From IMG/VR virus record IMGVR_UViG_3300043467_000566, positions 1 through 23,357 of that record: a stretch of 23,357 nt of DNA, one strand, 5' to 3'. The position numbers were made by a program, and so were the translations under genes. Below, piece after piece: positions 9,701-14,599 of the stretch. The notes under the pieces were generated by a model. That model did not search any database, had not been told where the DNA came from, and worked only from the letters and a program-made list of their open reading frames with translations. Source of the stretch: a virus. Within the stretch, counting starts at the first letter, position 1, and each line of letters opens with the position of its first letter.

Positions 9701-11092
9701 ACTTCTTCGGGAAGTATTACGGGGTCGGCAGCGACATTAACAACGGCAAGGACATTTACCATAGGCACTACAGGAAAAACTTTTAACGGAAGTGCAAATG
9801 TAGCTTGGACACTTGGTGAGATAGGGGCTGCTCCAACTGTTCACACACACGCAGCAGTGGATATTGTTTCGGGTGTCATTGCAACGGCTCGCTTGGCAAC
9901 AGGTACGGCATCAGCAACAACGTTCTTGAGAGGAGACCAAACTTGGGCGACATTGCCAGCACCTACACTTACAAGTACAAGAATAGGCTTTGGAAGTGGC
10001 TCAAACCTTCTGACAAGTAGTGCAAACTTTACATTTGAATCCGACAGGATTATCGCTATCAAAGAAGGTACTACAAGCAAAATGGAAGTAGCCAGATATA
10101 TTGGTTCAAGCAACTACGGGCTATATGTTACGGGTGGTAATTTGGAATTACAAAGTTTAACAGGTGGCACTGTTATTTCAAAGTCAAACCACAATTTTGA
10201 AGGTCGCATTTTGCTAAATAATGCCGCAGGAACAGCAGGTCAAGTTTTGACAAGTCAAGGGTCGGGAGCAAATCCGACATGGACAACTGTTAGCGGTGGC
10301 ACACAGAATTTAGATTCTGTTTTGGGAGTTGGTAATACTGCAATAAATAAGCAGATAATATTAAACGGCACAAACAGTGTATTTGATAGTGCAGCAATTA
10401 TGTTCTATAAAAACGGAGCGGAAAAAGGAAAACTACACTACGATAATCAGTTTGTAGAACGTTTACGTTTATCATCAACTTCAATAATACAGATTGAATC
10501 TTCAGTGAGTGTGGGTTTGTATGGAACAAGTGCAATTATTGGTAGTTTGTCAGGAACAGGAACAAGAATGGTTGTGACTGATGCAAGTGGTGTTTTATCC
10601 ACCCAAGCAATACCAAGCGGTGGCATTGGCAATATTGATCAAGTTTTAGCGGCTGGAAATACTTCAATAAACAAAAGTTTTAATATGCAAAATGGAGGAT
10701 TATTTTTCAATTCTCAAAATAATTCATTAGTTGGAGGTATATCGGGTTCTTCTTTCTTAGATGGTTCACCTGCAAGTTTAAGTATATCTACAGCTACAAA
10801 TATTATGATGCAAATTAGTGCAGGTTCATTTAATGTAATTTCGGAAAATGTAACAATAGGGATACCTAATACGACTGGATTAATAAATCTACATGGTACA
10901 CCATTTAATTTTAACGAAAATGCTCAAAATTTAGGCATGGGTGAAAATGGAAGCCAATGGGGATGGAACTTTATCCAATCTTCACCGCAACCGGGAGATA
11001 GAATAATATTCTTTTGGGATGGAACAAGGTTTGTAATGTCTCATGTTCATACATACACTTCAGGCGGTAAAACATATTTAACAATAGATTAA
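3773..11092 (+). CDS. Giant tail-tip / tail-fibre protein with fibre repeats
   Basis: This 2439-residue protein follows the tape measure gene and overlaps it by 8 nt (ATGGCTAA). Residues 1 to about 640 look like a tail-tip hub (beta-rich, with aromatic and Asp-rich loops). Residues about 826-958 match a domain frequent in phage fibres ('GTVVYTAGSDG', 'GFELDEIHDV'). Five 'NVGIGT'-like repeats follow (starting near nt 6825, 7050, 7283, 7527 and 7887), then a 'GDYYVVN..GDEIYWNGTAW' module near residues 1450-1485. Paired 'TYRSVT...GYGITD' modules (nt about 8434 and 9184), paired 'DADL..I..L' modules (nt about 8963 and 9522), 'HTHAAVDIVSGVI', and two 'NTxINK' modules (nt about 10308 and 10632) come next. 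I see no S74 chaperone motif at the C-terminus. Likely role: adhesion and host range. Confidence 0.85.
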   Translation: MAKALKYFFEFSDIDADDYKVEIWVEGFAGTATELIAGGNPLTRTYNKDVGEKYLGGIVPSVISIEAISNASFHAVDFTGQNYGDAVAVVYKNTVLQYNAIIVPFEGSDSDLNDGIYSVNLSAECGLVNLKTITFLPSGTRKKLLDVIIQCINNIPYVNSFGYSVVDNVDLRDADLNKPYYYESFIEDKFFEGLSCYDVINSIIQQYGQFTFTDGRWDIKNIAEISKVNSVKRTYSNAGVLQSSTTYTRPDESVTRIAGGDFGLMFSQKSVTIEKAKSISRSLNSNADFENASGWTFEGFGAAIFEITNGYLTNLGNTLFNPEVDGSYAQSPPTTYFPFKSSFELTPKQELKIKFKSTKGSFIKNLRLQIIAVQDLDVNFYYLTNESSWYRAVEGVGTPIYAANFKDGVEEVIPIPQVPFLLPDTPPVLSNVIPVYGEFMPFPYLDAVSNLPYKIYVRVFRPERLGDDIPAGLPALDLTTQIDYIHITAEEINNDSLNGFTKKFGVSSQKDRSGDLTIKLGVGYPSFPVSYDSLFFNGSTTKPITLYNSLPIEEFIADSYLSVLSQRQKFYQGTVIANIEFGDLLDIDGEKHRIHNYEYNYKLKQANIKTIGLGVNADTIEELPVYDSDVNLDIDSILNQVDIDMNRKYGDNLNLKFVDKNIQINTLADGQKSLSLRQDFRISRLYSTDVFLRTASDGSIQDVAEDTEGNFTLIKPAKDGTYALLEDIEDLAWLQEGNTATVATKKLGTLDNFDFNIIRNNVNIGQIKSTGLDLLDNRLDVGAVQYNVATAQTVGVAKTIWNDTFGTLEFGLKGGNINYRLGQSSIVYVKSADNAGLTKGTVVYTAGSDGINKTVRLAQANAESTSSKTFGIIAETVTGGEKAFCTTFGNIEGINTSAFAEGATIYLSPTVAGGMTTTKPSAPNHMVVVGFCLRSHATQGVIFVKVQNGFELDEIHDVAIGTLANNNLLAYESSTSLWKNKTFAELGLSSGTGTTNFVTKWSNATGGLTNSQIFDNGVNVGIGTPTPLGLLELYGTGTPSGMLRIITIGGGGFTIGAKDNTANPIWRIGTNSGESLAFEVGGGTSGLFLNPFNNVGIGTDNPTYKLEVVVGSTGAFFTRLSGNVGVTAPAIGLQTATTTTRINSFGDALQFFTGVVGSTTTQKMTILADGNVGIGTTTPVSNLTINGSTGLYLRHSSGGKIIFDDTDVADASTPMSWIEGANGAINFYRANRNATTGLTTGSTQSMVINAGGSVGIGSTALTGISLRNAKIVTGATSAYGYLQDGQIQSDVTTFASLIQSNVSQVSGVTTPNVYAFIANQGTVSGTISNLHGYFVNSNLVGGVNNYGFRGLIPAGTGRWNLYMDGTAQNHFRGNVGIGAGSTVPTTELDVLGITRTTNLRITNGAAVGKVWQCNNVNGTGEWVTPLSSERYIGEWAANSGVAPSASPTTGDYYVVNTAGTYLGITYAAGDEIYWNGTAWLKRSNFLTLPIATASVLGGIKIGTGLTIDGSGVVSVASLATARTISATGDGTWSVSFNGSADVSGALTLANVATAGTYRSVTINAKGLVTAGTNPTTISEYGITDFYAQIVSGFVTGANSTVLDTDSLEVALEKLQGQINARISENQTITLSGIVTGSGTTAITTAIADAALSIAKTSGLQTALDSKQATLSGTGLVLSTAGTITYVTNNSTNWNTAFAERNRWDGGATGLVAATGRTSLGLVIGTDVQAYDADLQAIGALAGTSGILRKTAANTWSLDTNTFINSENLIDFRATTSQLGFVAIGTTMEVNGFGVINQKSGIVTTGTYRSVTVDTYGRITAGTNPTTISGYGITDAYTKTESDARFVALAGSYVNPTWIASLAWTKLTGVPTTFAPSAHTLDSHSNVTITSNSAGELLRWNGTAWINSTLAESGIQPLDADLTSIAGLTGTTGLLRKTAANTFVLDTATYLTGITSLQVTTALGFTPYNATNPSGFITSSGSITGSAATLTTARTFTIGTTGKTFNGSANVAWTLGEIGAAPTVHTHAAVDIVSGVIATARLATGTASATTFLRGDQTWATLPAPTLTSTRIGFGSGSNLLTSSANFTFESDRIIAIKEGTTSKMEVARYIGSSNYGLYVTGGNLELQSLTGGTVISKSNHNFEGRILLNNAAGTAGQVLTSQGSGANPTWTTVSGGTQNLDSVLGVGNTAINKQIILNGTNSVFDSAAIMFYKNGAEKGKLHYDNQFVERLRLSSTSIIQIESSVSVGLYGTSAIIGSLSGTGTRMVVTDASGVLSTQAIPSGGIGNIDQVLAAGNTSINKSFNMQNGGLFFNSQNNSLVGGISGSSFLDGSPASLSISTATNIMMQISAGSFNVISENVTIGIPNTTGLINLHGTPFNFNENAQNLGMGENGSQWGWNFIQSSPQPGDRIIFFWDGTRFVMSHVHTYTSGGKTYLTID

Positions 11093-11110
11093 TTTAAACA
11101 AAATAAAAAC

Positions 11111-11500
11111 ATGGGTTACATTTGGGATGTAGAGCCGAAATCTTTCACGGACGAGGTAGGAGAAACAAGAACAATAGTAGGCATAATGTGCAGTGCAGTT
11201 TCAGCAGTTGAATACAGCAGAAACGAATTTAAAGTAAGAGACTTATGGATTGCATTTGTGCAAGATTCTGGCTCGCTTTATAATGCAAGATATTTTTCAA
11301 GCAATGACTTGGTTCAGAAATTGGTAGCAGGAGGAGAAACAGAAGATGAGGCAAAGTTAAATGTTAAGTCTATTTTAAAAGGGCTTGATTACGGAACACT
11401 TGAAGAAATAGAATTAAATGCCGAGAAATTGGCTTCAATGTATGGCTACGTTTTAGTAAAATCAAATTTAAATGCTACTTTTGTAGAAACTAAAATTTAA
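11111..11500 (+). CDS. Unknown protein downstream of the tail fibre
   Basis: This 129-residue soluble protein starts behind an A-rich leader (AAACAAAATAAAAAC before ATG). It has no signal peptide, no TM segment and no motif I recognise. It begins MGYIWDVEPKSFTDE, and ends with an amphipathic helical stretch (residues about 85-110). Its place directly after the giant fibre gene suggests a fibre chaperone, a fibre-tip component or another late structural accessory protein, but that is only position-based inference. There is an 18-nt gap from the fibre gene with no terminator, so it is probably co-transcribed with the tail genes. Confidence 0.7.
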   Translation: MGYIWDVEPKSFTDEVGETRTIVGIMCSAVSAVEYSRNEFKVRDLWIAFVQDSGSLYNARYFSSNDLVQKLVAGGETEDEAKLNVKSILKGLDYGTLEEIELNAEKLASMYGYVLVKSNLNATFVETKI

Positions 11501-11503
11501 TTT

Positions 11504-11860
11504 ATGACAAACAGAGAAGCAAAAGAAAAGTGTATCATTGCAAGCTTGTTAAGTTATTCTAATCAAGTAGGATTATTAACGGCATTGCAGTTAAGAAAAA
11601 ACCAATCGCAAATAGCTGAAAAGATTATTGCAGATGAAAATGAGATAAAGAAAATTTCTCAAGAAAAGGAAAGCAAAGACGAAGAAGAGGCATTGGAAGT
11701 TTTTTTAAACAAAGAGTTTGAAGGAAATTTCTTTTATGTCAATATAAACGACATTGGTAATATCAAAGGAGAGGTTATAAGCCTACAAAACGGAGGACAA
11801 GTAGATGCTAAATGGGCAGCAGAAAATTTAATCGGTAATATTATAATTGTACCAGAATAA
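11504..11860 (+). CDS. Unknown protein, helical and acidic centre
   Basis: This 118-residue protein has a helical N-terminal half with a lysine/glutamate-rich coiled-coil-like segment (residues about 35-70, including 'KKISQEKESKDEEEALEVFL'). A short beta-rich C-terminal half contains 'GEVISLQNGGQVDAKWAAENLIGNIIIVPE'-type alternation. I do not recognise the family. It starts 3 nt after the preceding gene and its stop overlaps the endolysin start as TAATG, so it is translated as part of the late operon. A tail-fibre accessory role is possible but not demonstrated. Confidence 0.68.
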   Translation: MTNREAKEKCIIASLLSYSNQVGLLTALQLRKNQSQIAEKIIADENEIKKISQEKESKDEEEALEVFLNKEFEGNFFYVNINDIGNIKGEVISLQNGGQVDAKWAAENLIGNIIIVPE

Positions 11861-12327
11861 TGTTAAGCACCAAACAAATAATATCAATCTTTGGCAAAGC
11901 AGGAGATGACAGAAACTTAATCACTGTTACCATGCCATATTCAAGGCGTATTGCTTGGGATTTAAAGGCACTTACCAATAAGATGCAATGTCACAAGTTA
12001 GTCGCTCCAGTATTTCAAAAGATTCACACCGAGATATTGAAGCATTACGGCATTGAGGAAATTAAAAGGCTGGAGATTGATATTTTTGGTGGGTGTTATA
12101 ACTTTAGGAAAATGCGAGGTGGTTCGGATTGGTCAAGGCATAGCTGGGGCATTGCAGAAGATTTAAACCCGATTAAAAATGGGTTGAAAATTAAGGCAGA
12201 TAAAGCACAATTTGCCAAAAAAGAATATAGAACTATGATGGAAATATATTATGCAAATGGGTTCATTAATCAAGGCGTTGAAAAGGGTTTTGATGCAATG
12301 CACTTCGAATTTAAAGAGTTTAAATAA
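11860..12327 (+). CDS. Peptidoglycan peptidase (M15-type endolysin)
   Basis: This 155-residue enzyme most likely cleaves peptide bonds in cell-wall peptidoglycan during lysis. The zinc-binding pattern of the M15/VanY-like peptidases is visible: S92-R-H94-S-W-G-I-A-E-D101 matches SxHxxGxAxD, giving His94 and Asp101 as metal ligands, and His148 in 'AMHFEF' is the probable third ligand. There is no signal peptide, which fits release through a holin. The next gene, starting immediately after the stop, encodes a holin-like protein. The size is that of a single catalytic domain with no separate wall-binding domain. Exact bond specificity (D-Ala-D-Ala carboxypeptidase or L-Ala-D-Glu endopeptidase) cannot be read from the sequence. 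Confidence 0.85.
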   Translation: MLSTKQIISIFGKAGDDRNLITVTMPYSRRIAWDLKALTNKMQCHKLVAPVFQKIHTEILKHYGIEEIKRLEIDIFGGCYNFRKMRGGSDWSRHSWGIAEDLNPIKNGLKIKADKAQFAKKEYRTMMEIYYANGFINQGVEKGFDAMHFEFKEFK

Positions 12328-12723
12328 ATGGTAACAAAAGAGCAGGTATTTGGCAAGTTGGTGGATGCGTTTATTACGTTAAGTGTACCGGCAACAACAT
12401 TTGCATTTTTAGCTGAATATAACATTGCTCATGCTATTGTAGGGGCAGGCGGTCAAGCCATTGCGATTGGTTCACGAAAAGTAAGCGAATTTAGAAAGAA
12501 AGGCAAAAGCAAAGAAGAGCCAGTTTGGTACTGGGTTGCATCAATTACGTTGGGTGCTATTTTAGCCTACATCAGCACACCGTTTATTTCATCAAGATTT
12601 AATCTTCCAGAGTTATTGGTTGGTTTAGGTATGGGATCCATTGCACAATTTACATGGGATATAATATTAGCATTTAAAGATAGTGTAATTAAAACCATAG
12701 GCAATGGAGAAGATAATGAATAA
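12328..12723 (+). CDS. Putative holin, multi-spanning membrane protein
   Basis: This 131-residue protein has three or four hydrophobic stretches: residues about 12-30, about 32-48 (Ala/Gly-rich), about 66-90 and about 95-115. A basic loop with several Lys residues (about 50-62) sits between the second and third, and the C-terminus is charged. This size and layout are normal for phage holins that open the inner membrane for the endolysin. It starts on the base after the endolysin stop. No specific holin family motif is recognised, so the call depends on topology and neighbourhood. It could alternatively be a small phage membrane protein unrelated to pore formation. Confidence 0.65.
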   Translation: MVTKEQVFGKLVDAFITLSVPATTFAFLAEYNIAHAIVGAGGQAIAIGSRKVSEFRKKGKSKEEPVWYWVASITLGAILAYISTPFISSRFNLPELLVGLGMGSIAQFTWDIILAFKDSVIKTIGNGEDNE

Positions 12724-12922
12724 GCTAATTAGCGAAGATACCTATTTGGTGTTTGTTTCGATTCTGTTGATAGTTTTATCGCTTGGTGGTATGATTCACT
12801 ACCAAAATAAATATAAGAGGTCAGAGGGCATAATTAAGGCAGTAATAAATGAATCAGTAAAAGAAGGTGTAAATAAAGATTCTTTAAAAAAAGCGGTTTA
12901 TAATTGCGATAAAAGTAAATAA
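12716..12922 (+). CDS. Small single-TM protein in lysis cassette
   Basis: The preferred start is ATG 12716, which overlaps the holin stop (12721-12723) by 8 nt, giving 68 residues; an in-frame ATG at 12704 would add four. The sequence is MNKLISEDTY followed by a hydrophobic helix (residues about 9-27, 'LVFVSILLIVLSLGG') and a charged, helical remainder of about 40 residues. This is N-in/C-out topology like an inner-membrane spanin or an antiholin, but it is short for a spanin. Its stop overlaps the next small ORF as TAATG. No family is recognised. Confidence 0.6.
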   Translation: MNKLISEDTYLVFVSILLIVLSLGGMIHYQNKYKRSEGIIKAVINESVKEGVNKDSLKKAVYNCDKSK

Positions 12923-13089
12923 TGGAATCAAAGGTTTGGGAGTATGCATCGATTATCTTGTTCGGGAGCATAGCACTGGCAGATTTAAAAGATATTGATT
13001 TATGGTTATTGATATTGAGTAGGATTGCAGCAACAGTTTTCTTTGTGGTTCGCACAATTTGTTACATCAAAAAAATTAAAAAGACATGA
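12922..13089 (+). CDS. 55-residue membrane protein
   Basis: This short ORF runs from ATG 12922 to TGA 13087-13089 and encodes 55 residues beginning MESKVWEYASIILFGSIALA. Two hydrophobic stretches (residues about 8-20 and about 27-44, 'LWLLILSRIAATVFFVVR') flank a short Asp-containing turn, and the C-terminus is Lys-rich (positive-inside). It is supported by junctions on both sides: its start overlaps the previous stop as TAATG, and its stop overlaps the next start as ATGA. It fills what would otherwise be a 160-nt hole in a tightly packed operon. A role in lysis (holin or antiholin partner) is inferred from location only. Confidence 0.62.
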   Translation: MESKVWEYASIILFGSIALADLKDIDLWLLILSRIAATVFFVVRTICYIKKIKKT

Positions 13090-13502
13090 TTTGGAAGTAT
13101 TTAAAGATGAGTAAAGTAATTACCTATATTGTAATAGGTATATTCATCATTATTAGTTTTTTTAGTTTTTGGAATTATACCACAGTCAACAACAGGAAGT
13201 ATAAGAAATTGTTAATCGAAAGAGACACATTAATTATACACAAAGCAAAATTGAATAAATGGGCTAATGAAACACAAAGAATGCTTGATGAGACCATTCA
13301 GGCAAAGAAGACCAACGATTCATTATTCCAGATATTAGTACAGGAGCAGAGCAAAGATATTAAAGCAAAAGCCAAAGCGATAGAAAGATATAAGAATGGT
13401 TTGATTTGTAAAGTTCCGCAAAAAATCAAGGTCGGGTTTATGAAACATAGAACGGTACTGGTGGAGGTGAATTGCGATAGTTTGGCAAAAACATTACGTT
13501 AA
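13086..13502 (+). CDS. Spanin-like TM plus coiled-coil protein
   Basis: This 138-residue protein has an N-terminal TM helix (residues about 10-30, 'VITYIVIGIFIIISFFSF') followed by a long charged helical region (about 35-110) with heptad-like spacing. Its C-terminus contains two Cys residues. N-terminal anchor plus periplasmic coiled coil is the architecture of inner-membrane spanins (Rz-like), which join inner and outer membranes in the last lysis step of phages of Gram-negative hosts. No lipoprotein o-spanin with a clear lipobox was found nearby. The gene is last in the lysis cassette and is followed by an intrinsic terminator. Start choice: ATG 13086 overlaps the previous stop; ATG 13107 (residue 8) is possible. 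Confidence 0.6.
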   Translation: MIWKYLKMSKVITYIVIGIFIIISFFSFWNYTTVNNRKYKKLLIERDTLIIHKAKLNKWANETQRMLDETIQAKKTNDSLFQILVQEQSKDIKAKAKAIERYKNGLICKVPQKIKVGFMKHRTVLVEVNCDSLAKTLR

Positions 13503-13535
13503 TCATTTTTTAAATTTTATTATTTATTTTAAAGA

Positions 13536-13562
13536 TAGGGCTAATTTAGTCCTATTTTTTTT
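13536..13562 (+). terminator. Intrinsic terminator after lysis cassette
   Basis: ATAGGGCTA (13536-13544) pairs with TAGTCCTAT (13548-13556) through nine base pairs including one G-U, with a 3-nt loop, and is followed directly by a T-run (13556-13562). It lies 34 nt after the last lysis gene. Confidence 0.85.
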
Positions 13563-13592
13563 GTTAATAAAAATAAATCAAATTATTTTTTG

Positions 13593-13600
13593 TACTTTTG
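13593..13600 (+). promoter_or_regulatory. Bacteroidota -7 promoter box (TACTTTTG), leaderless
   Basis: TACTTTTG fits the known Bacteroidota -7 consensus TAnnTTTG. It lies just after the terminator at 13536-13562, and its last base is only 4 nt before the ATG at 13605, so transcription would start at or next to the start codon. A TTG at 13561-13563 is the nearest -33-like element but is spaced too far (about 29 nt) to match the usual spacing. Confidence 0.6.
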
Positions 13601-13604
13601 TCAA

Positions 13605-13868
13605 ATGAAAAAGTATAAGATAAATGACGATGTACGATTAATAGTTAATCAGTACATGGAATTGATGAAAAAAGGCGTTTCAATGAAACGTTTGGCTGAT
13701 GATACAGGTATAAGTTATCATTACTTCTACAAGATGCTGGTGGAGCAGTCGATGCCAGTGTTTAAAACTCAAAAAATGAAAGACAAGGCAAATGTGTTTT
13801 TGGCTCGGGAAGATGTAAAGGAAATTTTAAAAATGAATAATAAATTGTATGAAAGAAAAACTGATTGA
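13605..13868 (+). CDS. Small HTH-like regulatory protein
   Basis: From ATG 13605 this encodes 87 residues; an in-frame TTG at 13590 lies within the promoter box and is rejected. Residues about 24-45 ('GVSMKRLADDTGISYHYFYKML') have the spacing of a helix-turn-helix: a first helix with Leu-Ala, a Thr-Gly turn, and a recognition helix rich in Tyr/Lys. This suggests a DNA-binding regulator, such as a Cro-like or phage activator protein. It is the first gene after a terminator and a promoter, so it begins the early transcript. Its end overlaps the next ORF by 20 nt. The HTH is visible by pattern only. Confidence 0.65.
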   Translation: MKKYKINDDVRLIVNQYMELMKKGVSMKRLADDTGISYHYFYKMLVEQSMPVFKTQKMKDKANVFLAREDVKEILKMNNKLYERKTD

Positions 13869-14016
13869 ATTGTATGGGTTCATTGAGCAACAACTTGCTG
13901 GAGAGCATGATTGGTATGTTCAAGCAATGTTAAGAGATAAATTAAATGCGATTAACACTATTTTAAAGAAGTTACCATATTACGATGTAATTGAAGACTA
14001 TGAAAGACAGATTTGA
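13849..14016 (+). CDS. 55-residue hypothetical protein
   Basis: This short ORF from ATG 13849 to TGA 14014-14016 encodes 55 residues starting MKEKLIELYGFIEQQLAGEH. It is predicted to be nearly all helical, with no TM segment and no recognised motif. It overlaps the preceding gene by 20 nt and the following gene (start 14000) by 17 nt, the same overlapping style as the rest of the operon, and no other frame is plausible across the gap between 13868 and 14000. Its function is unknown. The evidence is coding continuity and the coupled junctions. Confidence 0.6.
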   Translation: MKEKLIELYGFIEQQLAGEHDWYVQAMLRDKLNAINTILKKLPYYDVIEDYERQI

Positions 14017-14323
14017 AGAAGCCAAAAGGCTTATGTATTTAGCCCTTTTAAGCCAGTCGCTGATAGACGAAATTGATGATGGTATAGGATTGTTTAAGAT
14101 GAAGACAAAACAGCGAGCCAAAGCCTTGTTAGAAGACCTTATGATTTTAATGAATAAAGACCTTGGGAGTGAAGGAGCAGTTGACCAGCTTGTGAATCTT
14201 ACGGTATGGCATAAACAAATGTATAATATCTTGATTGCAACAGGCGAATTGTCAAGATTGGAACAGCAATGTTTTGAGCAAGATTGGAATGTTTTAATAA
14301 CTAAATACAAGTTGAAATCATGA
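14000..14323 (+). CDS. Hypothetical helical protein before the origin candidate
   Basis: The chosen start is ATG 14000 (107 residues); an in-frame TTG at 13991 would add three residues. The protein is helical and charged, with no TM segment, no Cys cluster and no recognised domain. The C-terminal half contains 'VWHKQMYNILIATGELSRLE'. It is the last gene before the 276-nt non-coding repeat region at 14324-14599, and its stop lies 8 nt upstream of the first GCAACACATT site. A role in replication or in control of the early operon is possible from position only. Confidence 0.65.
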   Translation: MKDRFEEAKRLMYLALLSQSLIDEIDDGIGLFKMKTKQRAKALLEDLMILMNKDLGSEGAVDQLVNLTVWHKQMYNILIATGELSRLEQQCFEQDWNVLITKYKLKS

Positions 14324-14330
14324 TGCAAAC

Positions 14331-14524
14331 GCAACACATTGAAAAAAAAAGTATCCGCCTATACTGCTTTAGCGGAAAAAATTAAAAAAATAAAAATTAC
14401 AAAAAAATGAGTTTCAATGTGTTGCAAGTGTTGCGGAGCTTATAACTTATTATAAATTAGATAGTTATAAACAACACTTTGCTTTTTTTAAGTGTTTTGG
14501 AAGTGTATCACGCAACACATTTGA
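14331..14524. repeat. Repeated GCAACACATT sites; origin or operator candidate
   Basis: The intergenic region 14324-14599 has no gene. GCAACACATT occurs at 14331-14340 (+), 14416-14425 (- as AATGTGTTGC) and 14512-14521 (+). The first two are extended to a perfect 14-bp inverted repeat (14331-14344 with 14412-14425). A further GTGTTGC lies at 14428-14434 and a variant ACAACAC at 14471-14477. A small hairpin (TCCGC/GCGGA with a bulge, 14354-14376) sits inside the inverted repeat, and the remainder up to 14599 is very A/T-rich, ending in a weak TACCT/AGGTA hairpin (14555-14568). The combination of spaced repeats and an AT-rich stretch directly upstream of the primase-helicase gene suggests an origin of replication, or operator sites for the primase operon. 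No consensus promoter is seen. Confidence 0.5.
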
Positions 14525-14599
14525 TTTTTTTTTAAGTAATTCTATTTTTTATTTTACCTAAAAAGGTATATTTTTATTTTTTAAAACTAAAATTTAACA

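Noticed and set aside
13972-14337. A 121-codon - strand ORF opposite 14000-14323
   Set aside because: The + strand frame is coupled to its neighbours and follows operon direction; the antisense frame has no promoter or coupling.
14354-14376. An intrinsic + strand terminator before the primase
   Set aside because: The TCCGC/GCGGA hairpin is preceded and followed by A-runs, not T, on the + strand; it would only work for leftward transcription, for which there is no gene.
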